Below, in pieces: positions 40,847 through 42,596 of a DNA stretch of 42,596 nucleotides. Each line of letters opens with the position of its first letter. The stretch's first letter is position 1. The stretch lies in assembly GCA_903921365.1 (NCBI GenBank), contig CAIXPS010000140.1, positions 1 through 42,596 on the forward strand, read 5' to 3'. The notes beneath the pieces were generated by a model. The model saw only the letters and a program-made list of their open reading frames with translations, was not told where the DNA came from and did not search any database. Both the position numbers and the translations under genes were made by a program. The DNA comes from an uncultured bacterium. GTDB lineage: Bacteria > Chloroflexota > Anaerolineae > J036 > Brachytrichaceae.

Positions 40847-41650
40847 TCAGTATGGAACCGATGACGATGAACCGGACGAGGGCCTGATTTTCTTTACTGC
40901 GGTAACCGCTTGATTGGCTGCGCCGCTGAGCATGCGCGTGTCCGTCATGACCGTGACGAACCTGAACCCTTTGTCAATCATCGCGAGCGCGTCTGCGGTT
41001 GAACTGGTGTGAATGCCGCCGATCACGTGATGCCTGAGCGCTGCCTTAAGCACTGTGTCAATGGCGTCTGTGAGCAGGGGTTGTGCCAGCGCTCCGCCCG
41101 GCTTCAGACCAAGGCTGATGCTCAGGTCTGTCGGGCCGATATACACCGCATCCAGCCCTGGCACACTCATGATCTCATCGACATTGTTCAGCGCTTCGAC
41201 GGTTTCAATCATCGCCATAGCAATGATGCTCTCGTTGGCCTTCAGCAGATAATCATCCCCGGCGTAAAGCGCTGCGCGTGTGGGGCCTGCGCTGCGATAG
41301 CCCAGCGGCGCGTATCGGCAGGCGCCCACAAACGCCTCGGCCTCCTTGCGGTTATTCACCATCGGGCAGATGATCCCAAGCGCGCCGGCATCCAACAACT
41401 TCATAATGCCGGAGGGTTCGTTCCACGCGGAGCGCGCCAATGGAATGACCTGGGTAGTCGAAATAGCCTGCAACATCGCCAGCGCGGTTTCATACCCTAT
41501 TAACCCGTGCTGGGTGTCCACGATCAGGCTGTCCCAACCCTGATGCGCCATCAACTCCGCTGTCCATGCGCTTGGGATGGTCAACCAGCCGTTGATCACT
41601 GGCTCGCCGCGCTGCCAGATTGTCCGAATTGTATTTTCACGCATTTGCAT
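40847..41650 (-). CDS. HpcH/HpaI family aldolase (2-keto-3-deoxy acid type)
   Basis: The 267-residue TIM-barrel protein has VDTQHGLIGYE near the N-terminus, LDAGALGIICPMVN, then the metal ligands Glu153 (AMIETVEAL) and Asp179 (IGPTDLSISLG), with GYRSAGPTRAALYAG and an Arg (PLARSAWNEP) in the expected places. Such class II enzymes cleave 2-keto-3-deoxy sugar acids to pyruvate and an aldehyde. AAAGGAG lies before the ATG at 41650; an in-frame ATG two codons later is less well spaced. It lies 21 bases after a TIGR04076 gene in the same direction. It could act on the product of the sugar-acid dehydratase at 25.5 kb or on an unknown sugar (inference). Confidence 0.9.
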   Translation of the reverse strand: MQMRENTIRTIWQRGEPVINGWLTIPSAWTAELMAHQGWDSLIVDTQHGLIGYETALAMLQAISTTQVIPLARSAWNEPSGIMKLLDAGALGIICPMVNNRKEAEAFVGACRYAPLGYRSAGPTRAALYAGDDYLLKANESIIAMAMIETVEALNNVDEIMSVPGLDAVYIGPTDLSISLGLKPGGALAQPLLTDAIDTVLKAALRHHVIGGIHTSSTADALAMIDKGFRFVTVMTDTRMLSGAANQAVTAVKKIRPSSGSSSSVPY

Positions 41651-41671
41651 CGCACTCCTTTGAACGAGATA

Positions 41672-42076
41672 TCAATCACAGACGAGTGTACTCCCATCAG
41701 CCCGCGCGCCTTCAGGCTTGACGGCGCTGACATCCGCATGATGCAACTCGCGCTGCTCACGCCGGTCGATTCGCAACACGACGCCGCACAGTGGATCTGG
41801 ACAGATCACTCTCGAATCTGTGCTCATCCAGTCATTTGGGTGCGTCGGGCGCTGTTTTGCCGGCAGCAACGGGATTGCGGACTGCAAGGCATACAGGCAG
41901 AAGGATTGCCCTGGTGGGAAGTGCAGCTTCCCGCCGATCAGCTCGAAGTACTCACCCACCTGGTGGTTGCACGTGCATTGGCCGCGGATTTCTTCAATCG
42001 TGACTTTAAGATCGAATAACGTGAATGTATCTGGCACAGTATGTTTAACTCCCTGAAACTCGCAAACTGTCCACAT
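41672..42076 (-). CDS. TIGR04076 family protein
   Basis: The 134-residue protein carries the family's conserved segments: FDLKVTIEEIRGQCTCNHQVGEYFEL, FCLYALQSAIPLLPAKQR, NDWMSTDSRVICPDPLCGVVLRI. The conserved cysteines suggest metal binding or redox sensitivity. Function is unknown. The first 15 or so residues may be extra; an internal GTG at the VPDTFT position would give a start closer to the family. It lies 10 bases after the glycosidase gene and 21 before the aldolase gene, so the three are probably co-transcribed. Confidence 0.82.
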   Translation of the reverse strand: MWTVCEFQGVKHTVPDTFTLFDLKVTIEEIRGQCTCNHQVGEYFELIGGKLHFPPGQSFCLYALQSAIPLLPAKQRPTHPNDWMSTDSRVICPDPLCGVVLRIDRREQRELHHADVSAVKPEGARADGSTLVCD

Positions 42077-42086
42077 CCCGCTAGGC

Positions 42087-42596
42087 TTACAGCGGACGCC
42101 GGCCTGTGTTTATGCGCGTATCTGCTTTCAGCATCACATCCTCGGCGCCGCCTTCCCAGACAATCCTTAGCATGACATCGACGCCCGATTTCACATCGAT
42201 CACCGGGCGGTCGCGCGTTAATGCGCGCCGCGCACACCGCAGGTCCAGAACGCCCTGGCGGCCGTAGGGATATTGCAACACGCCGTGTTCATCAAGCAGG
42301 CGCACATCCCAAACCAGCCGAGCGTGTTCGCAGTCCGCGCGCAAACCGAACACATATTCAAACATCATCGCTGTCGGCGGCAACCCACCCCAGCCCACAA
42401 AATCCCGCGCGGCCGGATTGCCCGGAGCGACGGACTCAGGCGCCTGTTTTTCCCAGACGGTGCCTGTTTTGGCGAAGAGTTGCACGACGTTATCGAGGTT
42501 GTTGGATGGAATTTCATGCGCAAGCGCGTCGTAACCGAGTCGCGTCAGCCCGCGCAACAGCATGTAGTTAGTTGGCGCCCACACGCCTCCCAGCCA
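42087..42596 (-). CDS. Trehalase-like glycoside hydrolase, C-terminal part (5' end outside window)
   Basis: The frame is open to the window edge; about 169 C-terminal residues are seen. The stretch LGGVWAPTNYMLLRGLTRLGYD is the typical (alpha/alpha)6-barrel segment of GH63/GH37-like glycosidases. NLDNVVQLFAKTGTVWEKQAPES contains the Trp-Glu pair that in these families holds the base, and DFVGWGGLPPTAMMFEYVFGL the last helices. A C-terminal beta region follows (about 110-165). It hydrolyses an alpha-glycoside or a related small sugar such as glucosylglycerate; the part seen does not decide. It is the first gene of a probable operon with TIGR04076 and the aldolase. Confidence 0.85.
   Translation of the reverse strand, partial: WLGGVWAPTNYMLLRGLTRLGYDALAHEIPSNNLDNVVQLFAKTGTVWEKQAPESVAPGNPAARDFVGWGGLPPTAMMFEYVFGLRADCEHARLVWDVRLLDEHGVLQYPYGRQGVLDLRCARRALTRDRPVIDVKSGVDVMLRIVWEGGAEDVMLKADTRINTGRRPL

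Overview
The window most resembles a chromosome segment from a member of Chloroflexota (Anaerolineae-like). The reasons are indirect. There is a ThyX-type thymidylate synthase, secD and secF are separate, and there are several two-domain FtsX and ABC-2 transport systems. Large secreted proteins carry a short (V/I)Y(L/V)P(I/A) segment, and a DeoR-controlled L-rhamnose locus uses the RhaM/RhaI/RhaB enzyme set. No rRNA, tRNA, CRISPR array, phage gene or intact insertion sequence was seen, so the assignment is inference.

Layout. From 1 to 5.2 kb on the minus strand are an incomplete GT117/DUF2723 membrane glycosyltransferase, an FtsX/MacB-type permease and a lipoprotein polysaccharide deacetylase, a set that looks devoted to the cell envelope. 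From 5.25 to 10.0 kb on the plus strand are a beta-sandwich lipoprotein, a HIT hydrolase, an NAD-dependent sugar epimerase, an ABC ATPase/permease pair and thyX. They converge on a small Fe-S assembly factor (SufT/MIP18 type). From 10.5 to 15.9 kb is an A/T-richer segment with a small putative lipoprotein and a 1440-residue secreted gingipain-like (C25) cysteine peptidase, flanked by a gene remnant. From 16.1 to 21.3 kb are secD, secF, tilS and an unusual LuxR-type HTH/transmembrane/Kelch protein. From 21.3 to 25.4 kb on the minus strand is a MarR regulator with a heterodimeric ABC exporter. From 25.5 to 29.5 kb on the minus strand are an alpha/beta hydrolase with a GalD-like sugar-acid dehydratase, then a second MarR regulator with an MFS exporter.

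From 29.7 to 34.6 kb on the plus strand is an L-rhamnose operon: a DeoR regulator fused to a periplasmic-binding-protein-like sugar domain, RhaM, RhaI and RhaB. No dedicated rhamnulose-1-phosphate aldolase is seen. A decayed stretch follows (34.6-36.5 kb) with protein remnants and a VapBC-type toxin-antitoxin pair whose toxin has an in-frame stop. From 36.5 kb to the end are further carbon-metabolism genes: an SDR, a PfkB-fold protein with an altered active-site motif, a flavin reductase-like protein, a class V aminotransferase, a two-helix membrane protein, an HpcH/HpaI aldolase, a TIGR04076 protein and the end of a trehalase-like glycosidase.

Two themes run through the window. First, several genes have a good -10 hexamer placed so that transcription would begin at, or within a few bases of, the start codon, implying leaderless mRNAs. 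In one case a palindromic -10 (ATTATAAT) sits between two divergent genes 21 bp apart and is correctly placed for both. Second, sensing is unusual: a DeoR-HTH/sugar-sensor/PBP fusion controls the rhamnose genes, and a membrane-spanning HTH-Kelch protein looks like a one-component surface sensor.
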